Source: JBDRNO01 sp043811005 (GTDB taxonomy: Bacteria > Bacteroidota > Bacteroidia > NORP154). Taken from it: a stretch of DNA of 33,400 nt. The translations under genes were made by a program, and so were the position numbers. The notes below the pieces were generated by a model. The model worked only from the letters and a program-made list of their open reading frames with translations, did no database searches and was not told the origin of the DNA. The DNA is taken from positions 1 through 33,400 of the forward strand of contig JBDRNO010000293.1 in assembly GCA_043811005.1 (NCBI GenBank), given 5' to 3'. This document shows positions 14,191 through 22,064 of the stretch, in pieces (position 1 is the stretch's first letter; every line of letters begins with the position of its first letter).

Positions 14191-15813
14191 CTATTCAGCA
14201 CACCTGTTGGTCTTCCACCTGGACTTTTCCTTTAGGGGATCATCAGGAGATAAAGCAACTTTTTTATTCTCACTTACCAACTTAGCGGCTAATACTGCTG
14301 CAATCTCTGCTTCATCACTATTTAGTGCCGGTGCTTTGGATGATTTCTTTGTGGAATGACTTATTCTCTTCTCATCCTTAGTGGGGATGATAGAAGGAAG
14401 TTGTGGTGAGGCATCTGAATGGGGATAATAGTTTTTAACGAAAGATGTATCAAATTTACCGGAAACAAATGATTCATGCTGCAAAACATACTTGCAAAAC
14501 GGCAATGTGGTCTCAACTCCCACGATCGTATAATCTTCAATAGCACGGATCATCCTGTTAATCGCCTCGGTTCTGTTGTTTCCATAAGTGATGAGCTTTG
14601 AGATCATCGGATCATAGTAAATTGGTATATCCATTCCCTCCTCATAACCATCATCCACCCTGATCCCCATACCATGGGGGCGCCTGTATATTTCCAGGTT
14701 ACCTACATCAGGTAAAAAGTTGTTAGCAGGGTCCTCGGCATATACACGCACTTCTATTGCATGACCGTTGATGGATAGGTCCTCCTGGGTGAAACTTAGT
14801 TTTTCACCCATGGCGATCTTTATCTGTTCCTTAACCAGGTCAATACCCGTAATAAACTCTGTGACCGGATGCTCAACCTGCAGGCGGGTGTTCATCTCCA
14901 AAAAATAGAAATTAACAGCCCCTCCCTTTGTGTGGGGAACAGAAAGTGGGCTATTTTCATATAAAAACTCAACTGTTCCTGCTCCAACATAATTGCATGA
15001 ACGGGCAACATTAACAGCACACTTTCCCATCATCTCCCTTATCTCAGGAGTTAAAACAGCAGAAGGCGCCTCTTCTATAACTTTCTGATGCCTTCGTTGA
15101 ATTGAACACTCCCTTTCAAAAAAATGCACTACGTTCCCGTGTTTATCGGCAAGTATTTGAAATTCTATATGTTTAGAAGAAGCAATATACCGTTCAATAA
15201 AGACAGAACCGTCACCGAATGCTGATTTAGCTTCACTAACAGCCAGTTTCATCTGCTCTTCAAACATCCCTTCGTCCTCTACTGTACGCATACCCTTTCC
15301 ACCACCCCCTGCAGAAGCTTTAATTAAAACAGGGAATCCGATCTCTTTTGCTCTTTTCTTTGCAACATTAATATCGGTAACGGCTTCACGGGTGCCGGGG
15401 ATCATCGGAATTCTTGATGTGTCAGAAGCTGAATCATCATACCTTTTAACAGCAGCTTTAGCTGCCAATTTGCTTCCCATAATTTCAATAGCTTCAGGCG
15501 AAGGTCCGATAAACGTTATGCCTGCATCTGTTACTTTTCCTGCAAATTCAGCATTTTCTGATAAGAAACCATAGCCTGGATGGATCGCATCAACTTTCAA
15601 TTCTTTGCAAACGTCAATGATCTTGTCTCCAAGCAGGTAGGATTGGTTGGAAGGCGGTGGTCCGATGCAAACAGCTTCATCTGCATACATCACATGGGGA
15701 GAGCGCCTGTCGGCTTCGGAGTAAATTGCAACGGTCCTGAGTCCCATCTCCTTTACCGTACGCATAATACGTAAAGCAATCTCTCCACGGTTAGCAATTA
15801 ATATCTTTTTCAT
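14191..15813 (-). CDS. accC: Biotin carboxylase subunit (AccC) with in-frame insert
   Basis: The enzyme carboxylates biotin with ATP and bicarbonate for acetyl-CoA or propionyl-CoA carboxylase. Motifs: N-terminal KKILIANRGEIALRIMRT, ATP-grasp KASAGGGGKGMRTV near residue 170, FIERYIASSKHIEFQILAD, RECSIQRRHQKVIEEAPS and EMNTRLQVEHPVTEFITG near 305. The length of 540 is above the usual 450-505. A 12-residue insert (SPLSVPHTKGGA, residues 288-299) separates FLYEN from VNFYF, at the tip of a beta hairpin next to the metal-binding strand; it is coded by a 36-base palindromic segment. Extra residues also lie at YDDSASDTSR (~130) and in a Ser/Lys-rich stretch near the C-terminus. No accB or carboxyltransferase gene adjoins it. 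Start ATG is preceded by a repeat. Confidence 0.95.
   Translation of the reverse strand: MKKILIANRGEIALRIMRTVKEMGLRTVAIYSEADRRSPHVMYADEAVCIGPPPSNQSYLLGDKIIDVCKELKVDAIHPGYGFLSENAEFAGKVTDAGITFIGPSPEAIEIMGSKLAAKAAVKRYDDSASDTSRIPMIPGTREAVTDINVAKKRAKEIGFPVLIKASAGGGGKGMRTVEDEGMFEEQMKLAVSEAKSAFGDGSVFIERYIASSKHIEFQILADKHGNVVHFFERECSIQRRHQKVIEEAPSAVLTPEIREMMGKCAVNVARSCNYVGAGTVEFLYENSPLSVPHTKGGAVNFYFLEMNTRLQVEHPVTEFITGIDLVKEQIKIAMGEKLSFTQEDLSINGHAIEVRVYAEDPANNFLPDVGNLEIYRRPHGMGIRVDDGYEEGMDIPIYYDPMISKLITYGNNRTEAINRMIRAIEDYTIVGVETTLPFCKYVLQHESFVSGKFDTSFVKNYYPHSDASPQLPSIIPTKDEKRISHSTKKSSKAPALNSDEAEIAAVLAAKLVSENKKVALSPDDPLKEKSRWKTNRCAE
14917..14952 (-). repeat. 36-base palindromic insert inside accC
   Basis: AGCCC at one end pairs with GGGCT at the other, with further pairing CTTT/AAAG and GT/AC inside; the inner part is TTCCCCAC and GGGAGGGGCT. 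The segment is exactly 12 codons and keeps the frame. Its GGGAGGGGC(T/C)G core is shared with the third unit of the repeat in the GT/NAGPA gene (32237-32272). Confidence 0.65.
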
Positions 15814-15868
15814 TGGTGAAACACCGATTACACCGATTGGTTATTGTCATTCATACGTCATTGTACAC

Positions 15869-16603
15869 CTACTTCAACTCCTTCACACTTCCCGAACCAT
15901 AAAATGATGTAGAAACAGATGGAGAACCCCTATAAGATACATTCCCGCTGCCATTAACGTGGATGTTCAATGATTTACTGACAAAAACCGCGCAATCGCC
16001 CGAGCCATTTACTTTGATAATACAATTCCCAGTTGGTGCATTAAGCGCCTGAACATCGCCCGAGCCATTTATATTAATATTCAGAGCTTTTGAAGTCCCT
16101 AACAACTTAATATTCCCGGAACCATTGATCTGATTATAGATAGTATCAGCTTGCACTTCAATATCAAGGTCACCGGAACCATTGATCTTTAATTCCAGAT
16201 TATCAGTATTAATTGGACAAAGAGTAGAGATATCACCTGACCCGTTTATCTCAAGTTTATTAATATTCCGGGTTGTAATATAAATCTTAATGCTGTCCGG
16301 ATTGCTCACACATGTGTCATATTTCAATAATAAAACACTTTGTTCAAGTGAAGTCTCAATTTGTTTCAGGACACCCTTTTTTGCCGTGATCTTAACTTCC
16401 TGTGGCGATCCCTGTGTTATATATATATTTGCAGGAATGCTCATTTCAATACCTGTAAAAACCGCCATGCTTCTCGACTCAGTGGTAATCTCGCCTCCCA
16501 CTTCAATACAGTTTTCCCAAAATGGTGTGTTGCAATTAAAGTGTGAAAACCCGGTTGCTAATAATATAGCAATAGTGATAATTTTAAATTTTAAAAGTTT
16601 CAT
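15869..16603 (-). CDS. Head GIN domain (DUF2807) exported protein
   Basis: The 244-residue protein has a signal peptide (IITIAILLATGFSHFNC; the Cys near residue 24 may be lipidated) and then the DUF2807 beta-solenoid. Seven turns are marked by NGSGD/NGSGN-like motifs (NGSGDISTL, NGSGDLDIE, NGSGNIKLL, NGSGDVQAL, NGSGDCAVF, NGSGNVSYR, YGSGSVKEL), spaced about 20 residues. Such proteins are common on Bacteroidota cell surfaces and are annotated as putative adhesin heads, without proven function. Start ATG at 16601-16603. It lies 51 bases after sucC on the same strand and may be co-transcribed with it. Confidence 0.88.
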   Translation of the reverse strand: MKLLKFKIITIAILLATGFSHFNCNTPFWENCIEVGGEITTESRSMAVFTGIEMSIPANIYITQGSPQEVKITAKKGVLKQIETSLEQSVLLLKYDTCVSNPDSIKIYITTRNINKLEINGSGDISTLCPINTDNLELKINGSGDLDIEVQADTIYNQINGSGNIKLLGTSKALNININGSGDVQALNAPTGNCIIKVNGSGDCAVFVSKSLNIHVNGSGNVSYRGSPSVSTSFYGSGSVKELK

Positions 16604-16654
16604 AAGTAATCCGTTTCAGGTTACAGGTTTGAAGTTTGAAAATGCATTCGTATT

Positions 16655-17848
16655 TCAATTAGCCAACACATCCCCTACCAGATCAGCTGCTTCCTGGAAA
16701 AGAATTGCCGAATGAACCTTTAAACCGGATTCATCAATGATCTTCTTAGCTTCTTCGGCATTGGTGCCTTGCAAACGGACAATGATCGGAACGGGTATTT
16801 CTCCAATGCTTTTATAGGCAGAGACAATTCCTTGTGCCACTCTGTCACATCTTACGATACCACCGAAAATATTTACCAAAATAGCTTTTACATTCGGATC
16901 CTTAAGAATAATACGAAATCCTTGCTCAACAGTCTCTGCATCAGCCGTACCACCTACATCGAGAAAATTAGCCGGGTCACCACCTGACAGTTTGATCAGG
17001 TCCATGGTAGCCATAGCCAAGCCCGCTCCGTTTACCATGCAACCAACATTACCGTCCAGTTTTACATAGTTTAAGTCGTATTTGCCGGCTTCTACCTCGA
17101 TCGGGTCCTCTTCGGTGATGTCGCGCATCTCTGCATAGTCGGGATGGCGATAAAGGGCATTATCATCCAATTTCACCTTGGCATCTACATCCACAATCCT
17201 GTCATCAGAGGTCTTAAGAACAGGGTTAATCTCGATCAATGACGCATCTATAGATTCATAAGCTTTATATAAAGCTGCTGTAAACTTTATCATTTCTTTG
17301 AATGCTTTGCCGGAAAGTCCTAAATTATAAGCGATCTTCCTGCACTGGAAACCCTGCAACCCGACCTTGGGATCAATTTCCTCCTTAAAGATCAGGTGGG
17401 GGGTTTTTTCCGCTACCTGTTCAATTTCAGTTCCTCCCTCGGTGGAATACAATATCATGTTTCTCCCGGTTTTCCTGTTCAGCAGCACACTTATATAAAA
17501 CTCCAGGAGTTCACTCTCACCCGGATAATAAACATCTTCGGCAATCAGCACTTTATTAACTATTTTACCCTGAGGCCCTGTTTGAGGCGATACTAAATTC
17601 ATCCCGATGATCTCACCGGCTTTCTCTTTCACTTCCTCTATTGTCCGGGCGAGCTTCACACCCCCGCCCTTTCCTCTGCCTCCTGCATGTATCTGTGCTT
17701 TGATCACCCACATTTGAGTGCCTGTTTGTTCTTGTAATTTTCTGGCTGCTTCAACAGCTTCTTCAGGAGTTTCGGCAACAATGCCCTCCTGGATTACTAC
17801 TCCATAACTCTTTAGTATGGATTTTCCTTGATATTCGTGTAGGTTCAT
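16655..17848 (-). CDS. sucC: Succinate-CoA ligase (ADP-forming) subunit beta
   Basis: SucC forms the nucleotide-binding subunit of succinyl-CoA synthetase in the citric acid cycle; the alpha subunit gene (sucD) is not in the window. The 397-residue length is normal. Motifs: MNLHEYQGKSILKSYGV, ATP-grasp VIKAQIHAGGRGKGGGVKLA, IEINPVLKTSDDRIVDVDAK, NGAGLAMATMDLIKLSGG, ANFLDVGGTADAETVEQGF and ILVNIFGGIVRCD; the ending DLVGDVLAN is typical. Bases before the start (TTAATCAACCAATG) are repeat-like and hold no Shine-Dalgarno sequence. No insert is seen in this gene, in contrast to accC. Confidence 0.97.
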   Translation of the reverse strand: MNLHEYQGKSILKSYGVVIQEGIVAETPEEAVEAARKLQEQTGTQMWVIKAQIHAGGRGKGGGVKLARTIEEVKEKAGEIIGMNLVSPQTGPQGKIVNKVLIAEDVYYPGESELLEFYISVLLNRKTGRNMILYSTEGGTEIEQVAEKTPHLIFKEEIDPKVGLQGFQCRKIAYNLGLSGKAFKEMIKFTAALYKAYESIDASLIEINPVLKTSDDRIVDVDAKVKLDDNALYRHPDYAEMRDITEEDPIEVEAGKYDLNYVKLDGNVGCMVNGAGLAMATMDLIKLSGGDPANFLDVGGTADAETVEQGFRIILKDPNVKAILVNIFGGIVRCDRVAQGIVSAYKSIGEIPVPIIVRLQGTNAEEAKKIIDESGLKVHSAILFQEAADLVGDVLAN

Positions 17849-17907
17849 TGGTTGATTAATTGAATGGTTGATTTGTTTAACAGACTCTAATTACCCTATT
17901 TGCCAGA

Positions 17908-19392
17908 CTAATATTTCTTAAGAATATCCACCACTTCTTTCCTGTCATTCTTCATAGCAATATCAAGAGGTGTTTTATTATTGTAGTTTTTCACAGTCAG
18001 GTCTGCCTTGTTGTTAAGTAATAATTCAACTATCTCGGTGTTTCCGGAGTAACAGGCATTATGCAATGGTGTTGTAATATCTTCATCCTTTGCATTTACA
18101 TCGGCTCCATTTTTAACCAGTAATTTTACTATATCAACCTTGCCAAAATAACAAGCATCGTGCAAAGGTGTGATATCCCATTTATTTTTAGCATTAACAT
18201 TTGCTCCGTTTTTTATCAATAATTTAACTATCCCGATATCACTTTTACTTGAAGAACAAGCATCGTGCAATGGTGTTACAGCATCGTTATCTTTCGCAAA
18301 CACATCAGCAGCGTTTTTAACAAGAAGACTAACGATATTAAAAATGCCATTTTCACAAGCATTATGCAAAGGTGTAGTAGCTTCATTATCTATTGTATTT
18401 ACATCAGAACCTTTTTCGATCAACAAATTAATAATATCGAGATAAATATCACCAAAAGCGAAATAACAAACATCATGCAAGGGGGTTTTACCTTCGATAT
18501 TTTTAATATTCACATCAGCTCCTTTGTCGATCAACAACTTAATTATACTTTTATATTTCTCATCAGAAGCAAAGGCGCATGCTTTGTGCAAAGGGGTTGC
18601 TTTCTCAATATCCGGTAAGTTCACATTTGCCCCATGTTCGATCAATAAGCTTACAATATCAACATTACCGGAGATGCAAACCTTATGTAACGGGTTAATA
18701 CCCATTGGTTCTTCAGTTTCCACATCAGCCCCATGTTCTAACAACAGTTTGACAATGTCGGTTTTCCCTGAAGTGCATGCCTCTAACAATAGTGTCTGAC
18801 CTTTAATATCTTTAACATTCACATCAGCGCCATTTTCCATCAATATTTTAACAATGTCGCTATTACCTGAATAACAAGCATCATGCAAGGGTGTTTGACC
18901 ATCTGTATCCTTCACATTCACATTTGCACCGTTCTCTAGTAATAATTTAACAACTTCAGTTGTAACATAGGTGTCACCTCTCAATGCAAAGAACAATGGA
19001 GTCCATTCATCCTTGTCTTTTGCATTTACATCGGCTTTGTTTTCAATTAGAAAACGGACTACATCAATGCTGCCTGAATAACAGGCATCATGTAAAGGAG
19101 TAACATCTTGGTTGTTTTTCACATTAACATCCGCTTTATTATCAATCAATATTTTTATTATTTCAACATTGCCAACGAAACAAGTATTATGTAATGGTGA
19201 AGAAGAATTTTCATCCCTTGCGTTTACGTCTGCACCTTTATTGAGCAATTTCGCCACTTCCTCTGCATTATTTGAGTCAATGGCTTTGAATAGCTGTTCG
19301 TTCAAATCTTGTCCCGTACATGGATTTATTTGCGGGATTGCAAGGTTTAAAAATATAAAAGAGGTTACTATTATTACAAATTGTTTAATCAT
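17908..19392 (-). CDS. Exported ankyrin-repeat protein, about 14 repeats
   Basis: A 494-residue protein: signal peptide (FVIIVTSFIFLNLAIPQ) followed directly by about 14 ankyrin repeats that fill the rest. Repeat hallmarks: TPLHDACYSG, VDIVKLLVKNGADVNAK, TPLHNACENG. Most repeats carry Cys in the TPLHxAC position, where Ala is the family norm, giving roughly ten regularly spaced cysteines in an exported protein. Two repeats are longer (FASDEKYKSIIKLL and FAFGDIYLDIINLL). Ankyrin arrays bind other proteins; the partner is unknown. The high similarity between repeats at DNA level suggests growth by internal duplication. It follows sucC on the same strand but with a 59-base gap. Confidence 0.92.
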   Translation of the reverse strand: MIKQFVIIVTSFIFLNLAIPQINPCTGQDLNEQLFKAIDSNNAEEVAKLLNKGADVNARDENSSSPLHNTCFVGNVEIIKILIDNKADVNVKNNQDVTPLHDACYSGSIDVVRFLIENKADVNAKDKDEWTPLFFALRGDTYVTTEVVKLLLENGANVNVKDTDGQTPLHDACYSGNSDIVKILMENGADVNVKDIKGQTLLLEACTSGKTDIVKLLLEHGADVETEEPMGINPLHKVCISGNVDIVSLLIEHGANVNLPDIEKATPLHKACAFASDEKYKSIIKLLIDKGADVNIKNIEGKTPLHDVCYFAFGDIYLDIINLLIEKGSDVNTIDNEATTPLHNACENGIFNIVSLLVKNAADVFAKDNDAVTPLHDACSSSKSDIGIVKLLIKNGANVNAKNKWDITPLHDACYFGKVDIVKLLVKNGADVNAKDEDITTPLHNACYSGNTEIVELLLNNKADLTVKNYNNKTPLDIAMKNDRKEVVDILKKY

Positions 19393-19575
19393 AACATAAT
19401 GTATTGTGTCGGAATTTCAAAAAATATATGAATTTTTAATTATTTTATGAAATTATGTCTTTTAAATAAAAATTCACTGTAAAAATAGAAATTTTTCCAA
19501 AGGGTGAAGAAAATAATCGTGAAAAAAAATGCATTTCCAGTTGAAAACGAATGTATATCCGATTTAAAATCGGAT

Positions 19576-20439
19576 TTACTCAACAATAATAACCAGGTAT
19601 TTAGAAGCACCCCAAAACTCATCGGGGTTGGTAATGACAAGCTTATCTGCTTTATCTTCACCTTCCATAGTGTAAGAAGCGATGGGATGGTTGGTAACCA
19701 GCCGGGCTTTTTTGCTGAAAATATCTATGGTTGTGATTTTAGTAATGTCAATCTTTGTAAAATATTTCTTATTGAAATCATCGGTAAGCTTTTCGGTTCT
19801 GCCTATTCCAATAAAGCCTCCTTCCTTGGTAACCACTCCCTGTTCTTTTAATTCCTTGAAAGTGCCGAAACAATAATATGCGGTGTGTAATTCCTTAACC
19901 TGTTGATCTACTACTTCCGTCTGTTTTTCGTATGCAACAGTTTTATCCTGGTACGCAACTGAAAGTGAGTCAAGCGAGATGTTTAAACCAGCCAACTCAC
20001 TCTTTAAAGTACTGATATCCGCATCCTTTTCTTCTATGGTTTTGGTAAGGCGGGCTATCATCTTTTCAAACTCAATCATCTTTATGCCGGCATTTTTCAG
20101 CTTTTTGCTCAATGATTCAATCTTAAGCCTGTTGTCATCCATCAATTTATTGATCATCTGTATATCTTCAATGATCTTATCCCTCCGTGTTACCTTGAAC
20201 TCGGTTGCATCCTTTGTGTTTAAAGCAATTATGCTCTCCTTCTGTTTGATAATATCCATGTTCTCTTCAATATCATTAAATGACTGAACAATTGTGACGA
20301 TGATGGAATCCTTGCGGTTTGTCTCATCAATCAACTTTTGTTTTTCCTCGTTCAACTGTGCTATTTCGCTCTCCATTTGAGCCGTGTTGCAGGAGAATAG
20401 CACTGGGATAAGTAGTAGAAATAATATAGATTTTTTCAT
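19576..20439 (-). CDS. Coiled-coil lipoprotein of unknown function
   Basis: The 287-residue product starts with a lipoprotein signal (ILFLLLIPVLFSCNTAQ; Cys at about residue 17). Residues 20-185 form a long coiled coil (MESEIAQLNEEKQKLIDET, KSELAGLNISLDSLSVAYQ, DKTVAYEKQTEVVDQQVKEL). The C-terminal ~100 residues are a compact domain with TAYYCFGTFKELKEQGVV, GFIGIGRTEKL, KKYFTKIDITKITTIDI and ASYTMEGEDKADKLVI, a pattern I recall from conserved Bacteroidota hypothetical lipoproteins. Outer membrane or periplasm is likely. No operon partner is evident; repeats lie upstream. Confidence 0.8.
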   Translation of the reverse strand: MKKSILFLLLIPVLFSCNTAQMESEIAQLNEEKQKLIDETNRKDSIIVTIVQSFNDIEENMDIIKQKESIIALNTKDATEFKVTRRDKIIEDIQMINKLMDDNRLKIESLSKKLKNAGIKMIEFEKMIARLTKTIEEKDADISTLKSELAGLNISLDSLSVAYQDKTVAYEKQTEVVDQQVKELHTAYYCFGTFKELKEQGVVTKEGGFIGIGRTEKLTDDFNKKYFTKIDITKITTIDIFSKKARLVTNHPIASYTMEGEDKADKLVITNPDEFWGASKYLVIIVE

Positions 20440-21073
20440 AATAAATAGATTAATAGTTAATAATATTGTTTACTTGTTACTGGTTGCTTGGTACTAGTGT
20501 CTGAGCAAATTAATTTTGGTGTATAAAATTTATATTAAACGCAAAACATGATAATGGTTAGATTGTTTAATTGTTTTGTGCTACACTGCAATTCAACAAT
20601 TGAACAATTTAACAATAGAACAATGGGGCAATTGAACAGTGAATCTATTTTATTATCAATTCTACGGAATTTCAATGTTTTTAATGAACTTATATTGAAA
20701 TCTGTCCTTTGTGCTTTTAATATACAGCTACTGGTCTGGCTTCTGGTTTTTTTGCTAATATTACAGGGAAGTAATCCCTGCCAGCCACCAGTAACCAGCC
20801 TTCGCAGGCCGTAGCCTGCTTTGGCAGGCAAAGGCCAGTAACCAGTGACTATATCATATTTTTTCTTTACTCAAATTTAATGCAATTTTCCTTTTTAATC
20901 AATCTACAAAGTTATGTTCTTAATGTTGCATAATTAATTTGCTAAGATACTAGATACTGGTCATTAGTCATTGTCATTATCAACTGCCTACTGTCAACTA
21001 CCGACTGAAGACTGGGTTCCAGATGCAAAGATGGTAATTTTTTTATAATACAGCAAATTGCAAAAAAGCCATG
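20440..21073. repeat. Gene-free region of about 630 bases packed with repeats
   Basis: No gene is supported. Contents in order: TTGTTACTGGTTGCTTGG (about 20477); a run of AACAATTGAACAATTTAAC-like units (20588-20640); GGAATTTCAATGTTTTT (20666-20682), also found at 7510; CAGGGA/TCCCTG hairpin (20764-20780); CCAGTAACCAG units interrupted by a palindrome (20799-20834); copy 3 of ACAAAGTTATG (20900-20916); and TACTGGTCATTAGTCATTGT with ATCAACTGCCTACTGTCAAC (20952-21000). An open frame at 20535-20831 is made of these repeats. Confidence 0.65.
20799..20834. repeat. Palindrome nested in a CCAGTAACCAG repeat
   Basis: CCTTCGCAGGCCGTAGCCTG then CTTTGGCAGGCAAAGG: outer CCTT/AAGG, with GCAGGC/GCCTGC able to pair on either side. 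On both sides the sequence is (C)CAGTAACCAG, so the 36-base palindrome appears to interrupt a tandem of that unit. Confidence 0.7.
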
Positions 21074-21348
21074 TTATTCCTCAAACATATCCTGTGTTTC
21101 CCTGATCTTCTTCCTGTACCTGTTTATCTTTCTCTTAATCCTCGCCTTTTTATTTAACTTATCGTAGCTCTCTTGTATCTTTTGTTAATGATGTGAACAT
21201 TGGGAACAGCTATAACTCTATCTTCTTGTAATATTTTGCCTGAGATATGGATAATGGTATCTGCATTGTTGGGCCGAGCAAAGGCTTCAGGTAAAAGGAA
21301 ACCGCTAATAAGACAAAATAGTAATACATTTAGTATTTTCACATCCAA
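21074..21348 (-). pseudogene. Broken carboxypeptidase-regulatory-like exported protein
   Basis: The first frame (21348-21154) encodes a signal peptide (NVLLFCLISGFLLPEAFA) and the opening of a carboxypeptidase-regulatory-like beta domain, IIHISGKILQEDRVIAVPNV, then ends in TAA shortly after. A neighbouring frame takes over at the same place and encodes a basic C-terminus, SYDKLNKKARIKRKINRYRK, ending EE and TAA at 21074-21076. Normal relatives have ~150 residues between these parts, so an internal deletion with loss of frame is the best explanation. Family assignment of the tail is from memory and uncertain. Confidence 0.55.
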
Positions 21349-21404
21349 GCTATAAGGGTATATCTATAAAACGAAGATGTGATTTTATTATTTCTTATTT
21401 TAAT

Positions 21405-21421
21405 CAAGTTACAAAGTTATG
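21405..21421 (+). repeat. Copy 4 of the ACAAAGTTATG repeat
   Basis: CAAGTTACAAAGTTATG, four bases beyond the stop of the thioredoxin-like gene. Read on the minus strand it gives TAACTTTG, a perfect -7 promoter box, about 60 bases upstream of the broken gene at 21348. Confidence 0.7.
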
Positions 21422-21424
21422 TTC

Positions 21425-22063
21425 TTACTTATCAACCGGTAATGAATTACCCAAAATAATTTCTGTCATATCTTTCTCCAAAGACTGACCAGGCGATTCT
21501 ATAATCCTGCCTATCTCCTTGTTATTACTGTAAAAAATAAATGTAGGGACATATTGTATATCCATTCCTTTTTCTTCATTGGCAGGGCTTTTTTTCTGCC
21601 GGTCTAAGTTAATAAGGGTAAGATCTGATTCATCATAATTCAATGAGTCAAGGATTTTGTAAAAACGCGGTACCTGCTCCTTACTGTCACCGCACCAGGT
21701 TGCCATAAAAATTACTATTCTCACATCTTTATGTAAAGCATTAATATTTGCTAAATCCTCAGTTGCTAAACCATCAGTCGCTAAACCCTCAGGGTTTTTG
21801 GAAACCCTGAGGGTTTCTAATGTTCCTGTATCAACCCTGTATTCATTATATTCCTTTTCAAACCATGTCTTATAAGGCATTCCCAATAAGCCATTTCTGT
21901 CACACAACCCTATTAACATGGTATGGCCATCATCCGTTATGATCTCTTTATTCAGGGTATTTTGAGGTTCGGAAATTACCGGATGGATTTTAATACAATA
22001 CAAAATAGCAAGAAACGTGATTATTAAAATTAGTATTTTTGATCTTTTATAGACTGTTGACAT
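21425..22063 (-). CDS. Thioredoxin-like protein with in-frame palindrome
   Basis: I place the start at the ATG 22061-22063 (MSTVYKRSK), directly after the TGA of the protease gene (TGATATG), so translation is probably coupled. The 212-residue product has an N-terminal membrane anchor or signal (ILILIITFLAILYCI) and a thioredoxin fold with VRIVIFMATWCGDSKEQVPR and the cis-Pro strand IQYVPTFIFY. The active site is WCGDS, not WCGPC: the second cysteine is missing, as in a known Bacteroidota subgroup, so a classical disulfide reductase role is doubtful. Residues ~83-107 (TLRVSKNPEGLATDGLAT) are an insert coded by a perfect palindrome and a 15-base tandem repeat, located before the thioredoxin core. 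Confidence 0.85.
   Translation of the reverse strand: MSTVYKRSKILILIITFLAILYCIKIHPVISEPQNTLNKEIITDDGHTMLIGLCDRNGLLGMPYKTWFEKEYNEYRVDTGTLETLRVSKNPEGLATDGLATEDLANINALHKDVRIVIFMATWCGDSKEQVPRFYKILDSLNYDESDLTLINLDRQKKSPANEEKGMDIQYVPTFIFYSNNKEIGRIIESPGQSLEKDMTEIILGNSLPVDK
21783..21816. repeat. Perfect 15-bp inverted repeat inside the thioredoxin-like gene
   Basis: AAACCCTCAGGGTTT (21783-21797), loop TTGG, AAACCCTGAGGGTTT (21802-21816). It is read in frame. Next to it (21738-21785) lie 15-base units of type TTTAGCAACTGAGGA (minus strand), coding GLATD, GLATE and DLA. Confidence 0.9.
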
Positions 22064-22064
22064 A

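Noticed and set aside
20588..20640. CRISPR array in the AACAATTGAACAATTTAAC run and other repeat clusters
   Set aside because: Units are short and degenerate, have no constant spacers, and no cas genes are near.
20535..20831. 98-codon open frame on the minus strand
   Set aside because: It is composed of intergenic repeats and a palindrome, with no protein-like pattern.
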